From NCBI GenBank assembly GCA_009838195.1, contig VXSC01000047.1, forward strand, positions 1 to 64,000: 64,000 nt of DNA, in the 5' to 3' direction. The notes beneath the pieces were generated by a model, which saw nothing but the letters and a program-made list of their open reading frames with translations, ran no database searches and was not told the origin of the DNA. The stretch is from Rhodothermaceae bacterium. Lineage in GTDB: Bacteria; Bacteroidota; Rhodothermia; Rhodothermales; Bin80. The translations under genes were made by a program, and so were the position numbers. Numbering within the stretch: the stretch's first letter is position 1; every line of letters starts with the position of its first letter. Below are positions 8,715 through 17,504 of the stretch, one piece after another.

Positions 8715-9599
8715 GTGCAGCAGAGTACATTCCTTGCAGTTTTCCTGTTCATCAGCAGCTCGGCTCAGGCGCAGCAGCCAGCTCCAGAGCGTATCGTAAA
8801 TATATCTGGGCCCGTTCAGCCAGCCATCGATCAACAGATCTCCAGTTTCAATACTGGAGGACGGGCAGATGTGCTCCGGCAGTCCGATGTGTTGATTTAT
8901 CCGTATGGGATCTATCAGCCCGTCCTAACCTGTACAGTGCTCCGCGCATGCATTGTCGAACTTCAAGCGGGAGAGACCCTGATCAGTCTGATTGCCGGAG
9001 ATGACCAGCGGTGGTTGATTGATCATACTGCTACGGGGGCGGGAGCAGAAACGGCAATCGTCTCGGTCAAGCCAATTGACCACAATATCACGACGAACCT
9101 CATTATTTCCACGGATCGCCGGGTGTACCATATCACCCTTGACAGCCCACCATATACCACGAATAGGAACGAGTATAATCCCCAACATCAATACACGCGG
9201 CACATCCGATTTTACTATCCTGCTGAACCCAAATTCGCATCTATGCCTGTACGCGAGCGGGCAAATCCGCCCAATGGCCTTTCACTGAAGAAATTGAATC
9301 ACCACTACACTTGGCGGGCAGAAAAAGGATTCCCATGGGTTCCCTCGGCAGTATTTGATGATGGCGAGCGCGTTTATATACGGATTCCATCCCATGCCTA
9401 CTCAGAAGATCAGCCGCTCCTAAGCATTGGAACACGTGGCAATGAGCGCGTCGCTGATTATGTCGTACGTGATGGGTATTTCATTGTGGATGGACTTTTT
9501 GAGCAGGCACGGCTGATTACTGGCGGGATTGCACGCAAGGGCCTCTTCCGAAGGAAACGGCATACGCAGCGCGCCCTGCACCTCTACAGAGAAAAATGA
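8715..9599 (+). CDS. trbG: Conjugation outer-core protein TrbG/VirB9
   Basis: The 294-residue protein has a signal peptide (cleaved after about SSAQA) and the two-part VirB9/TrbG layout. The N-terminal domain contains the family segment LQAGETLISLIAGDDQRW, with strands such as HNITTNLIISTDRRVYHI. The C-terminal domain contains GFPWVPSAVFDDGERVYIR and GYFIVDGLFE. VirB9 forms the outer-membrane core ring with VirB10. GTG at 8715 is preceded by an aaagg ribosome site. The stop overlaps trbI by four bases. Confidence 0.9.
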   Translation: MQQSTFLAVFLFISSSAQAQQPAPERIVNISGPVQPAIDQQISSFNTGGRADVLRQSDVLIYPYGIYQPVLTCTVLRACIVELQAGETLISLIAGDDQRWLIDHTATGAGAETAIVSVKPIDHNITTNLIISTDRRVYHITLDSPPYTTNRNEYNPQHQYTRHIRFYYPAEPKFASMPVRERANPPNGLSLKKLNHHYTWRAEKGFPWVPSAVFDDGERVYIRIPSHAYSEDQPLLSIGTRGNERVADYVVRDGYFIVDGLFEQARLITGGIARKGLFRRKRHTQRALHLYREK

Positions 9600-10552
9600 T
9601 CGGTAACCTGAACGAATCTGAAAATGAAGGAGCCGAATTTGTTGATCCGGTTTCTGTTACACGATTATCTAAACGAAATATCCTAGCCCTAGCGCTGAGT
9701 CTGGCAGGAGTATTACTTGTATTGTTTTTCAGTAGCCGCCGTCAACCAGCAGAATCCAACACCGAGTACGAGTTGGCCCCAGCACCCGCCGTAGATGTAC
9801 TCACATTGGCACCAGTCGAACCGCGTACTCCGATACCCAGCCCCTGGGAGCCCTCCACATCAACACGCCCGGAGCGCTCAGACGAGCGAAAATCCACCTA
9901 TGATCAGGCGCGCCAGTCCCGTGGAGTTCTACATGTTTCGAGTATAGTGAATCCAGACAGTACCCAAGAGCCTTCCATCGTCACAGAAGAAGAGGAAAAC
10001 CTGATCCTTCTGGAAGGTAGCGTGATAACCGCCGCTCTTGAAACAGGCATACATACGGGCCGACCCGGCCCGGTTCGTGCACGAGTTGTGCGGCCAGTCC
10101 GGGACTCCAAACGGCTGGAGCAGGTGCTGATTCCAGCCGGCACACAACTCATCGGTGCAATGGAAGGAACGCTTGCAGGAGAAGAGCCACGGGCGCTCAT
10201 TGTATGGAATCGAATGGTCTTCCCGAATGGAGAGGCCAGAGACTTGCCGGGGCTTCCTGCACTTGACCAAAGTGGTGAGGGAGGGTTACAGGACAAGGTA
10301 AAACGTCATCGAGCCCAACGGTTTGGTAGTGCAGCGATGTTAGCACTGATCGGGAGTGCCACCTCTATCGCCACCGCCACAACGGCTGGCAGTCTGGTGG
10401 GCGGCTCGCTGGCATTGGAATTGTCTCGCACCGCATCCGGTCAACTGGATCGTGGCAGCCGTCGGCAGCCGACACTCATCCTCCGTCCAGGGTATCAGTT
10501 TCTGGTGTACGTGTCCAGAGATATGGCATTTTCGGGACCGTACGTTGAATAG
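9596..10552 (+). CDS. trbI: Conjugation core protein TrbI/VirB10
   Basis: The 318-residue protein has a short cytoplasmic segment, one inner-membrane helix (about residues 29-46), a Pro-rich periplasmic linker (about 55-100) and a C-terminal beta-barrel domain with VirB10/TrbI hallmarks: LLEGSVITAALETGI, IPAGTQLIG, RALIVWNRMVFPNG and the closing LRPGYQFLVYVSRDM. VirB10 spans both membranes and senses ATP use by the coupling protein. An Ala/Thr/Gly-rich antenna helix is at about residues 250-285. It overlaps trbG and the downstream traG start. Confidence 0.9.
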   Translation: MIGNLNESENEGAEFVDPVSVTRLSKRNILALALSLAGVLLVLFFSSRRQPAESNTEYELAPAPAVDVLTLAPVEPRTPIPSPWEPSTSTRPERSDERKSTYDQARQSRGVLHVSSIVNPDSTQEPSIVTEEEENLILLEGSVITAALETGIHTGRPGPVRARVVRPVRDSKRLEQVLIPAGTQLIGAMEGTLAGEEPRALIVWNRMVFPNGEARDLPGLPALDQSGEGGLQDKVKRHRAQRFGSAAMLALIGSATSIATATTAGSLVGGSLALELSRTASGQLDRGSRRQPTLILRPGYQFLVYVSRDMAFSGPYVE

Positions 10553-12356
10553 GACCGCACAGGAACGACTCTACGGCTGGACTGCTCCTCGCTCTCTGGG
10601 GATTCGAAGTGTGTTCACGCTCCTGGTTCTCTTTCCTCTTGTGAGTTGCCAGGTTGCACTTACTGTCATGACACTCATTTGGGGACCACCTGCTGCCGCC
10701 CCTCTCCTTCCCTATGAGCTTACACGGGTGATCCTTTTGAGTGCGGCAGCAGTGACAGCGCCATGGCTGCTCAAACCCTCAATGCGCGCGCCCCTCTTTC
10801 CGCTCATTGCCGCACTCTGTCTGATGAGTATCGTGCCATTATTTAGCCCCCATCATGTATTCCTGGCAATTGTGAATGCTCTAGGTAGACCAGAATTGAT
10901 GGGAGTTGTCATCGGAGCACTTGGGGTCGGCGGGTTGATGGGAATGCTCGTAGTCCGGGGAATCATGACACGGACGGCTGAGCAGCTTTCATTAGCCAAA
11001 GGCTCCACGCAGTGGGGAAATGCACATGCATTGAAAAAACCTACCAAAGGGCTGCTTCTCGGAAAGAAGGGAGTAGACTATCTGCGATATGATGGAGATG
11101 GACATCTGCTTACGGTGGCAGCAACACGCAGCGGAAAAGGAGTCGGAACTGTCATACCCAACCTTCTGAATTACGAAGGCAGCATGCTGGTCACGGATCC
11201 AAAGGGAGAAAACTATGCAGTAACCGCCGCTTGGCGGCGGGATTGTCTGGGACAGAAAATCGTGGCATTGGATCCCTTCGGGCTTGTCGAAACGTGTAAT
11301 ACCAAAGTGGCATCACTGAACCCGATGGATTTTATTGACCTTGATGGAGAAGATTATGTGGAAACGGCAATGATGCTTGCTGATATGATGATCGGCCGGG
11401 GCCGTCAGACCGAAGAATCTCACTGGAGAATGGAAGCAAAAGGGTTACTGCTGAGCTTCATTCTTTATGTGGCAGAAAGGGACGAATTCAAAGATGAACG
11501 GCATCTGATCAAAGTACGCAGTCTTTTGACACAGGACAGTGAGGAGATGGATCAGACATTGAGGACAATGAAGGAAAGTGACCTGCCCCAGGTGAAGGAA
11601 GGGGCCTGCCGGATCGAGCAGAAGGCCGATCGTGAGCGTAGCGGTGTCTTTTCCACCGCGCAAAGCCATACCCATTTCTTGAGCAGCCCCCGAATGCAGC
11701 ATGTACTTACGAGTACGAGCTGCGACCTGGAAGATTTGCGGCGTGGAAAAATGACGGGATATATCATTCTCCCCCGGGAATATCTGAGTACATTTGCTCC
11801 GTGGCTCCGCCTTATGATTAGCAGTTGTTACTATGCGTGCACCCACGGTGCTACAAAAAAATCTCGTCCAGAGCAGCGGGTGGTCTTTCTCCTGGACGAA
11901 TTTGCCAACCTCGGATATATGCGGAATATCAAGGAGGCCGTGTCCTTGGGAGGTGGTTACGGCCTGACGATGTGGCTGATCCTACAGGATCTGGCACAAC
12001 TCAGGCGGGAGTATCACAGTGAATGGGAAAGCTTTTTGGCCAACTGTGACGTAATTCAAGCATTTGCGATTCAGGATCCATTCACAAGCCAGAAGATTGC
12101 GCAGCTTCTTGGAGAAATGTCGATCTGGCAGCGTAGGCTGAATAAGGGAGACAAGCATCAATTCGGGCGGATGCGAGCGGGCTATGAGGAGGGGAGTCGC
12201 CCGTTGTTGAAACCTGATGAACTGCGAAGACTCCACCCTGCCCGCCAACTGCTATTTGTACGTCCGTACCAGCCCGTAGCGGCAGATAAGTTCGTCTACT
12301 ACAAAGATCCATTGACCGCATCCCGTGCACAGCCAAATCCGTTTATTGGTCAATAA
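10545..12356 (+). CDS. traG: Type IV coupling protein TraG/VirD4
   Basis: This ATPase of about 603 residues recruits the relaxase-DNA complex to the secretion channel. Three or four N-terminal membrane segments precede a Walker A motif AATRSGKGVG (about residue 192) and a Walker B motif FLLDEFANLG (about residue 448), both diagnostic for the VirD4/TraG family. The frame is open further upstream inside trbI, but TTG at 10545 fits the 8-base overlap best; a later start would lose the first helix. It closes the plus-strand conjugation operon. A 330-base AT-rich gap follows. Confidence 0.88.
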   Translation: MNRTAQERLYGWTAPRSLGIRSVFTLLVLFPLVSCQVALTVMTLIWGPPAAAPLLPYELTRVILLSAAAVTAPWLLKPSMRAPLFPLIAALCLMSIVPLFSPHHVFLAIVNALGRPELMGVVIGALGVGGLMGMLVVRGIMTRTAEQLSLAKGSTQWGNAHALKKPTKGLLLGKKGVDYLRYDGDGHLLTVAATRSGKGVGTVIPNLLNYEGSMLVTDPKGENYAVTAAWRRDCLGQKIVALDPFGLVETCNTKVASLNPMDFIDLDGEDYVETAMMLADMMIGRGRQTEESHWRMEAKGLLLSFILYVAERDEFKDERHLIKVRSLLTQDSEEMDQTLRTMKESDLPQVKEGACRIEQKADRERSGVFSTAQSHTHFLSSPRMQHVLTSTSCDLEDLRRGKMTGYIILPREYLSTFAPWLRLMISSCYYACTHGATKKSRPEQRVVFLLDEFANLGYMRNIKEAVSLGGGYGLTMWLILQDLAQLRREYHSEWESFLANCDVIQAFAIQDPFTSQKIAQLLGEMSIWQRRLNKGDKHQFGRMRAGYEEGSRPLLKPDELRRLHPARQLLFVRPYQPVAADKFVYYKDPLTASRAQPNPFIGQ

Positions 12357-12508
12357 CTCACATTCCATGTGCTTGCCAAAGAGATAATTCCTGTCAACGG
12401 CCGCGGAACTTCTTGGCCTCCCCTTGCGCGAATTGAGTTGAGTATGGGTGGGGTCGTTATGGTGGAGTAGCCTGAAATTCAGGACCCCTTCTGTAGCGTT
12501 GACCCAAG

Positions 12509-12522
12509 TGAGCAATTGCTCA
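12509..12522. promoter_or_regulatory. 14-base perfect palindrome in the traG-protease gap
   Basis: The sequence tgagcaattgctca is perfectly self-complementary and lies about 170 bases before the protease gene in the AT-rich stretch 12357-12688, which otherwise holds no gene I can support. It is a plausible operator; the binding protein is unknown. Confidence 0.35.
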
Positions 12523-12688
12523 ATAAACAGACAATTGAAATTATCCTTATTTCATGGAACAATTACATGATTATTGGGTACTTGGCTTTGGGTACATAAA
12601 CTTATTATTTATAACGAGGGACAGCCCGCTACCGAGGCTCAAGTGAGCCATGTTTTAGCAATATAGAAGTTAAAAAGTAGAGATTCTT

Positions 12689-13693
12689 ATGGGACATTTA
12701 GAGCGTACAAAAATCTATCATAGCATTGAAAAAGACCGGAAAACCAAGGTATTGTCATTTATAACAAGCGACCGCCAAGGTATGGAGACTCAGATTGCTC
12801 CAGATTGTATAGATCCATTCGTTGATCTCCTCGAAAAGATAGGACCTACTGATCGTATATCCTTGATTCTTCATACCAATGGAGGACATACACTTGTGGC
12901 ATGGCGTCTGGTGAACCTTGTACGTATGTTTTGCGAAGAGCTTGAAGTCCTAATCCCATTAAAAGCCCTTAGTGCTGGCACACTTATTTCTATCGGTGCG
13001 GACCGGGTGGTCATGACAAAGCAGGCAGCCTTGGGCCCTATTGATCCAAGCGTAAACAATGCTCTTAACCCACAGGCAGTTATCAATGGCCAACCCAAAC
13101 AAGTACCAGTCAGCGTGGAAAGCGTTCGAGGCTATCTTGATGCCGCCCGCGACGAATTAAAAATCAAAGGAGAGCAGTCACTTACTTCGGTTCTCCTAGA
13201 TTTGACGAGTCATATTCACCCTTTGGTTCTCGGCGAAATATTTAGATCACAAGCACAAATTCGATTCTTAGCCGAGAAATTGCTGTCACGGCAAATCGGT
13301 GATCAGAATAAAATAAAATCGATCATTGATTTTCTTTGTGCCGATTCGGGGAGTCACGACTATACGATTAATCGACGAGAAGCTGCCGAGCTGGGACTAA
13401 ACATTGAGAAGCCGTCTGATACACTTTACAGGCAATTGAGAGAAATTCACTTGGACTACAATAAGGAACTTAAACTGCTTGAACCTTACAACGCACAAGC
13501 TCTTATAGCTGGTGTCAAACCGAATCACCCTACCCCGTATACTATTCCCCGCGCATTAGTGGAAGGAACAGTTGGTGATTGCTATGGTTTTGTATCGGAG
13601 GGGACCCTTATGCGTGTCCAAGTGCAAACGAACAGCGGATTACACGAGGGGGTTAAAGACGAACGAACGTTTGAAGGCTGGAGGAAATTGTAA
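12689..13693 (+). CDS. ClpP/crotonase-fold serine protease, SDH_sah (serine dehydrogenase proteinase) family
   Basis: The 334-residue soluble protein has the fold signatures of the SDH_sah family (PF01972-like): LILHTNGGHTLVAWRL (about residues 59-74), then PLKALSAGTLIS with the likely nucleophile S95, then the family-specific LGPIDPS (115-121). The catalytic acid or base is not obvious by eye. There is no signal peptide, so it should act in the cytoplasm. Base composition is AT-richer than the flanking conjugation genes, which suggests recent cargo. The next gene starts on its stop codon. Similar proteases are scattered on mobile DNA, and their substrates are mostly unknown. A defence or stress role is only an inference. 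Confidence 0.75.
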   Translation: MGHLERTKIYHSIEKDRKTKVLSFITSDRQGMETQIAPDCIDPFVDLLEKIGPTDRISLILHTNGGHTLVAWRLVNLVRMFCEELEVLIPLKALSAGTLISIGADRVVMTKQAALGPIDPSVNNALNPQAVINGQPKQVPVSVESVRGYLDAARDELKIKGEQSLTSVLLDLTSHIHPLVLGEIFRSQAQIRFLAEKLLSRQIGDQNKIKSIIDFLCADSGSHDYTINRREAAELGLNIEKPSDTLYRQLREIHLDYNKELKLLEPYNAQALIAGVKPNHPTPYTIPRALVEGTVGDCYGFVSEGTLMRVQVQTNSGLHEGVKDERTFEGWRKL

Positions 13694-13968
13694 TGACTTT
13701 CAATAGCAATAATGCTGATGCCAGCTTCTATTACCATGAAGATGCAGCAGCAGACATCGCCCGGATGGATTCATCGGCAATGTATGGCAACCTTGCTGAT
13801 GCAATGAAGAACGCTACGGTGTTATTTCCATCTCCTCAGATTATTCGGACAATTATGGTAAGCCCGCCCTCCCCCATGGATGGACAAGTAGATCCTGATC
13901 CTGCAAAGGGTCGTAGCGACGGGGAAACAAAAACTCCTGGCAATAAAAAATTGATCGCAGAGGGATGA
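13693..13968 (+). CDS. Small unknown protein coupled to the SDH_sah protease
   Basis: This 91-residue protein has an acidic N-terminal half with a predicted helix (EDAAADIARMDSSAMYGNLA) and a Pro/Asp/Lys-rich, probably disordered tail. Its ATG overlaps the protease stop codon (taatg), so translation is coupled and the two are likely partners, for example substrate adaptor and protease or inhibitor and protease. I do not recognise the family. The gene ends 5 bases before the convergent trbB stop. Confidence 0.55.
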   Translation: MTFNSNNADASFYYHEDAAADIARMDSSAMYGNLADAMKNATVLFPSPQIIRTIMVSPPSPMDGQVDPDPAKGRSDGETKTPGNKKLIAEG

Positions 13969-13973
13969 TGTGT

Positions 13974-14921
13974 TCAACCCATCTGCTGAACAGTAAATCC
14001 GCTTGAGGTCCGGCCTGTGACCTTTACGATCTGACGAACACGACGCGCCTTTCCAAAGCCAGAAATCACGACGACAATATTCACTGCACGAAGTACGAGA
14101 TGCCTCTGATCAATGCCGCGTGCCCCCTCACGAGCAAGATCACTTAAGCGCTCCAAAGCCTTATCGGCATCTTCGCCGTGAATTGTAGCACATCCGCCAG
14201 GATGACCAGTGATCCATGCATCCAATAGGTCTTTCGCTGATCTATCGCGTACTTCACCAACAATAATCCGATTGGGGGTGACACGCAGACTGAATTTTAC
14301 CAGCTCCGTCATCCCAATCTGGGGCGTGGTCTGGAGTTGGAGTGAGTCAGTTGCCTGAACAGCGAGCTCAGATGTATCCTCAAGAATGACCAGTCGCTCC
14401 TCCGGGAAAGCATCAACAATGGCCTTCAAGATCGCATTGCAGAGTGTAGTTTTTCCGCTGCCGGTGGGACCGGCAATTAAAATGTTCTGGCGGGATTCGA
14501 TGGCAGATATTAATACTGAATACTCATTTGGCGTTAGCATTGCACTCTTTACATAGTCGTGCAGTGTAGGAATTTGTCGGCATGGTTTCCGGATATTGAA
14601 GGCGGGGCCCGAGGTCAGCGGGGGGATAAATCCCTGGATCCTGCATTTCCCAAGATCGGTTTGCGAGACCGCGGCTGCTAAAGAAGGGTAATCACGATCA
14701 AAACGATTTAAAGTGATTGTGGAAATAGCGCGAAGGAAAGCCTCCGCGCTCTGGGGCAGTAGTGTTACAGAGGTAGCAATTCTTTGCCCGGAAGACATGA
14801 TTGCGCGCACCAGCAGATCTGGATTGATGTAGACCTCTTCAATATTTGGGTCTTGGAGAAGTTTAAGGACCTGAGCACCGAGGTACTGACGGATCAAAGC
14901 ACTAAGGCGTTCTGAATCCAT
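13974..14921 (-). CDS. trbB: Conjugation ATPase TrbB/VirB11
   Basis: The 315-residue hexameric ATPase drives pilus biogenesis and substrate transfer. Visible motifs are Walker A GPTGSGKTT (residues 151-159), the Asp box LVILEDTSEL (about 177-186), Walker B RIIVGEVRD (218-226) and the His box GHPGGCATIHGE (239-250). All key residues are present. In RP4 trbB lies at the head of the trb operon; here it is split off on the opposite strand, downstream of a TraF-type peptidase that it overlaps by 20 bases. Confidence 0.9.
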   Translation of the reverse strand: MDSERLSALIRQYLGAQVLKLLQDPNIEEVYINPDLLVRAIMSSGQRIATSVTLLPQSAEAFLRAISTITLNRFDRDYPSLAAAVSQTDLGKCRIQGFIPPLTSGPAFNIRKPCRQIPTLHDYVKSAMLTPNEYSVLISAIESRQNILIAGPTGSGKTTLCNAILKAIVDAFPEERLVILEDTSELAVQATDSLQLQTTPQIGMTELVKFSLRVTPNRIIVGEVRDRSAKDLLDAWITGHPGGCATIHGEDADKALERLSDLAREGARGIDQRHLVLRAVNIVVVISGFGKARRVRQIVKVTGRTSSGFTVQQMG

Positions 14922-15468
14922 GACCGGTCAAAACATAGTGCGGTGGAGACCCGCAGGGAACAGGGCCATAATATCTGCTGTCATAACTGAGCACACTGTG
15001 TGTGCTGAGCAGAAAGCATGTACCGGGGGACAGCACATGGATTCCTATGGCATTTGGCAGTCGCCTTCCTCTTCGGTCGTGTTGGTAAATGGGGATTTCA
15101 AAACCCCGATACCCCTTTACTTGGATATACCGGTCAGAAACCACCACGGTATCTCCCTGCAAGGCAATGACTGGCTTTCCGATTCGAGTCGAGCCACCAG
15201 GACAAGTGCCCTGGCGCAGGTATCCGCGCTGAACGGCAAATTGACTCAGCGTGTCGGGAAGACATGTACGGAGTACATCGCCACGTTCAAGACTTGCTAC
15301 TTTCGTTATACGGTACAAGCCAAAGGGCAATGAAGCCGATGTATTAACAAAAAGAGGCAAGCTCATCCTGCCGATAGGTAAGGATTGAATCGCAACCACA
15401 ATCAGGAAAAAACCACAGATTGCGAGAACACCTATAAACTGGAGCGTGGGCAGAATGCGGCACCGCAT
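14902..15468 (-). CDS. traF: TraF-type S26 serine peptidase, conjugative pilin maturation
   Basis: The 188-residue protein has one N-terminal membrane helix (about residues 11-30) and the TraF/S26 signal-peptidase core. The serine motif is NTSASLPFGLY with S46 before L-P, and the lysine motif is IGKPVIALQGDTV with K98. The 52-residue spacing equals that of RP4 TraF (Ser37 and Lys89 as I recall). In RP4, TraF trims and cyclises the TrbC pilin. Here it is cotranscribed with trbB and follows the response-regulator gene with no gap. It could be a general signal peptidase, but the GLY after the Pro and the context favour TraF. Confidence 0.8.
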   Translation of the reverse strand: MRCRILPTLQFIGVLAICGFFLIVVAIQSLPIGRMSLPLFVNTSASLPFGLYRITKVASLERGDVLRTCLPDTLSQFAVQRGYLRQGTCPGGSTRIGKPVIALQGDTVVVSDRYIQVKGYRGFEIPIYQHDRRGRRLPNAIGIHVLSPGTCFLLSTHSVLSYDSRYYGPVPCGSPPHYVLTGHGFRTP

Positions 15469-16194
15469 TCAATCCACAATCTTAAAATCTCCAAGTCGAT
15501 ATCCAACCCCCTGTACCTTGAGGATATGCCTGGGCTCAAGAGGATTTTCGTCCAGTTTGCATCGGAGCGCATACGCATGACGATCAATGGTCCGCGTCTG
15601 CAGGTCATGTGGGACCTTCAGGACCCAAACGTTGAATTCGGCTCTTGAAACCGCACGCCCGTTCCGAAATGCCAAGTGACGCAGAACTTTCCACTCCATC
15701 GGTGTCAAATGCACGGGCTGGCCATCTTTTTGCGCGGTACGGGTCTCAAAATTGCAGAGGGTACCGCCCACCTGGACCCGCCCGGGTTGATTTCCGCCGT
15801 AGCGCACACGCCGACAAATCGCTTTCGCCCGGGTCATTAACTCATGCGCATTAAAGGGTTTCCCCATGTAGTCATCTGCACCTGCTTCCAGGCCGCGTAC
15901 GCGGTCCCCCACGGAATCGCTCCCTGAAACCATAATGACAGGGGTGTGACAGCCAAACTTCCGTACTCGCCGTACGAGTGTGATGCCATCCATACCCGGC
16001 ATGGTTACATCCAGAATGGCCACATCAAGGGAGTCTTCGGATTGTATGAAGGTTGCGGCATCGTAACCATTGGCTGTGATGGTGACTTGTGCTCCTTCCT
16101 TCTCAAAGACCCGCTTGATTGCTCTGGCAGTCGCGTCATCGTCTTCAGCGATCAACACTTTGGAAAACGGCTCTGGGGCTGCTGTATAGATCAT
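15469..16194 (-). CDS. OmpR-family response regulator
   Basis: The 241-residue protein has an N-terminal receiver domain (acidic pair EDDD at 17-20, phospho-acceptor D62 in ILDVTMPGMDG, K112 in GKPFN) and a C-terminal winged-helix DNA-binding domain ending in KVQGVGYRLG. It should bind DNA when phosphorylated by the kinase encoded just upstream. Its stop abuts the traF start and its start overlaps the kinase stop, so the kinase, regulator, traF and trbB form one operon. That makes regulation of conjugation the likely role; the target promoter was not identified. Confidence 0.88.
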   Translation of the reverse strand: MIYTAAPEPFSKVLIAEDDDATARAIKRVFEKEGAQVTITANGYDAATFIQSEDSLDVAILDVTMPGMDGITLVRRVRKFGCHTPVIMVSGSDSVGDRVRGLEAGADDYMGKPFNAHELMTRAKAICRRVRYGGNQPGRVQVGGTLCNFETRTAQKDGQPVHLTPMEWKVLRHLAFRNGRAVSRAEFNVWVLKVPHDLQTRTIDRHAYALRCKLDENPLEPRHILKVQGVGYRLGDFKIVD

Positions 16195-16847
16195 TTTGAG
16201 TCAAAAAAGATGTTTTGTGGAAGAATGATGCGGATGACCGTTCCAACCCCCACCGTACTGGCCACTTCAATCCGTCCACCATGTGCATGAACAATTTCCT
16301 GGGCAATCGAGAGCCCCATACCATTGCCGGGGACGGTGGAATCTCCTCGAAAATGAGGCTTGAAAATATGGGGCAGATATTTTGACGGGATCCCATATCC
16401 ACGGTCTCGCACTCTGAGTTGCATTCCACTGGATTGCAGCTCTGCAGCGATCACAATTTGGGTAGGTTCGCTATAGTTGACTGCGTTATCAAGCAGATTA
16501 GTGAGTACGCGTCCCAGGGCAGGCCCATCTCCCCAAATGGAAGGCAACTCTGTTTTTGCGTGCAACCGAAATGTATAACCTGGATGCAGCTCCTGGTATA
16601 TGGATGCTGTGTCTCTGAGTAAGGCTACGATATCTACTTCACTGCACCTTTCGGAAGCTGCATGATTTTCGAGCACACTACGTGCAATTTGAACGAGACG
16701 ATCAATTTGATCTGCGATGACCGCGTGACAGGCGTGACGTTCAGGGTCATCTGGTTTCATCATGCGCAATCGGTCATTATAGAGTGCGATCGCGTTCAGA
16801 GGGGTTTTCATATCGTGAGACAAGCTTGCAAGGCGTAGTTGGGTCAT
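16191..16847 (-). CDS. Histidine kinase without sensor or membrane domain
   Basis: At 218 residues this is only the catalytic core. The HisKA H box has H11 (SLSHDMKTP), the N box has N121 (NLLDNAVNY), the G1 box is DRGYGIP and the G2 box is GNGMGLSIA. An in-frame stop lies four codons upstream of the ATG, so there is no hidden sensor domain in the same frame. It must be cytoplasmic and may take its signal from a partner protein. The ATGA overlap with the regulator gene shows tight coupling. The absence of input domains is unusual and may reflect truncation or a dedicated partner. Confidence 0.85.
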   Translation of the reverse strand: MTQLRLASLSHDMKTPLNAIALYNDRLRMMKPDDPERHACHAVIADQIDRLVQIARSVLENHAASERCSEVDIVALLRDTASIYQELHPGYTFRLHAKTELPSIWGDGPALGRVLTNLLDNAVNYSEPTQIVIAAELQSSGMQLRVRDRGYGIPSKYLPHIFKPHFRGDSTVPGNGMGLSIAQEIVHAHGGRIEVASTVGVGTVIRIILPQNIFFDSK

Positions 16848-16868
16848 GGATTTCAGTTAGCTTTGTAT

Positions 16869-17087
16869 TCAGAGTGAAGGCCAGAGCTGTGAAGACGGAC
16901 TCTTGCCATAAAGGATATAAATGGGGGTTGTGGTCTGGTTATAGGCAAAATGGAGTTCGAGATCCCACTTGCCGATCTGGATCGTCCAGATCTTGAGGAT
17001 GTAGTAATGAAAAATCCTTGCATCTTTATGCATCGGGCAGCAAATGATGATTGATGAGATTGCAATCATTTTTTGTGCTTTACTCAT
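16869..17087 (-). CDS. Possible small protein upstream of the kinase
   Basis: This 72-residue reading frame ends 21 bases before the kinase start on the same strand. It has a short hydrophobic stretch near the N-terminus (IAISSIIICC) and a strand-rich middle (IWTIQIGKWDLELHFAY). It could be a small partner that supplies input to the sensorless kinase. There is no clear ribosome site and the region is AT-rich, so it may be chance. Confidence 0.3.
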   Translation of the reverse strand: MSKAQKMIAISSIIICCPMHKDARIFHYYILKIWTIQIGKWDLELHFAYNQTTTPIYILYGKSPSSQLWPSL

Positions 17088-17504
17088 AGGCTGATGCCGG
17101 AATGATTAGAGATATTTAGGTTATTTCTTTCTACACATATAATATATATAATTTATATCTAAATACCAACTAATTTGTAACACTACAGAAACGATTGGGG
17201 AATGGAATGTGGGGACAGGCTGAGGAAACATTGCCATATTCTGAGAACCGCATTCCGCAAAGCCTGGAATCCGCTGGTTCCCGTCCGTTGTGAGCGCCTT
17301 GCACACCAGAAGCGAACGCCCCCACAGCTGGAACAGATCCAGCTATGAAACCGCATACCCCTCGTGATCCAACCACTGCGTTCAATGAAGACGCATCCCT
17401 GTATTCAGACAGTGTAAGGAAGGCCTGTACAATAAACGAATGGCGTTGTTACCTGAATCCTCCCCCATCTCATCGGGGGTGCTCAAGGTCCCCCGATAGA
17501 CTCC
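17088..17504. other. AT-rich intergenic stretch, probable right flank of the conjugative module
   Basis: About 400 bases without a convincing gene. The part 17125-17175 is nearly pure A/T (atataatatatataattta), then normal composition resumes. A weak hairpin with ccccc and ggggg arms near 17463-17480 may end the minus-strand epimerase transcript. I looked for a direct repeat matching the left flank near 1.1 kb and saw none. Confidence 0.35.

Noticed and set aside
17088-17504. Attachment site of the conjugative element
   Set aside because: No direct repeat matching the left flank near 1.1 kb and no integrase gene in the window, so no boundary can be claimed.
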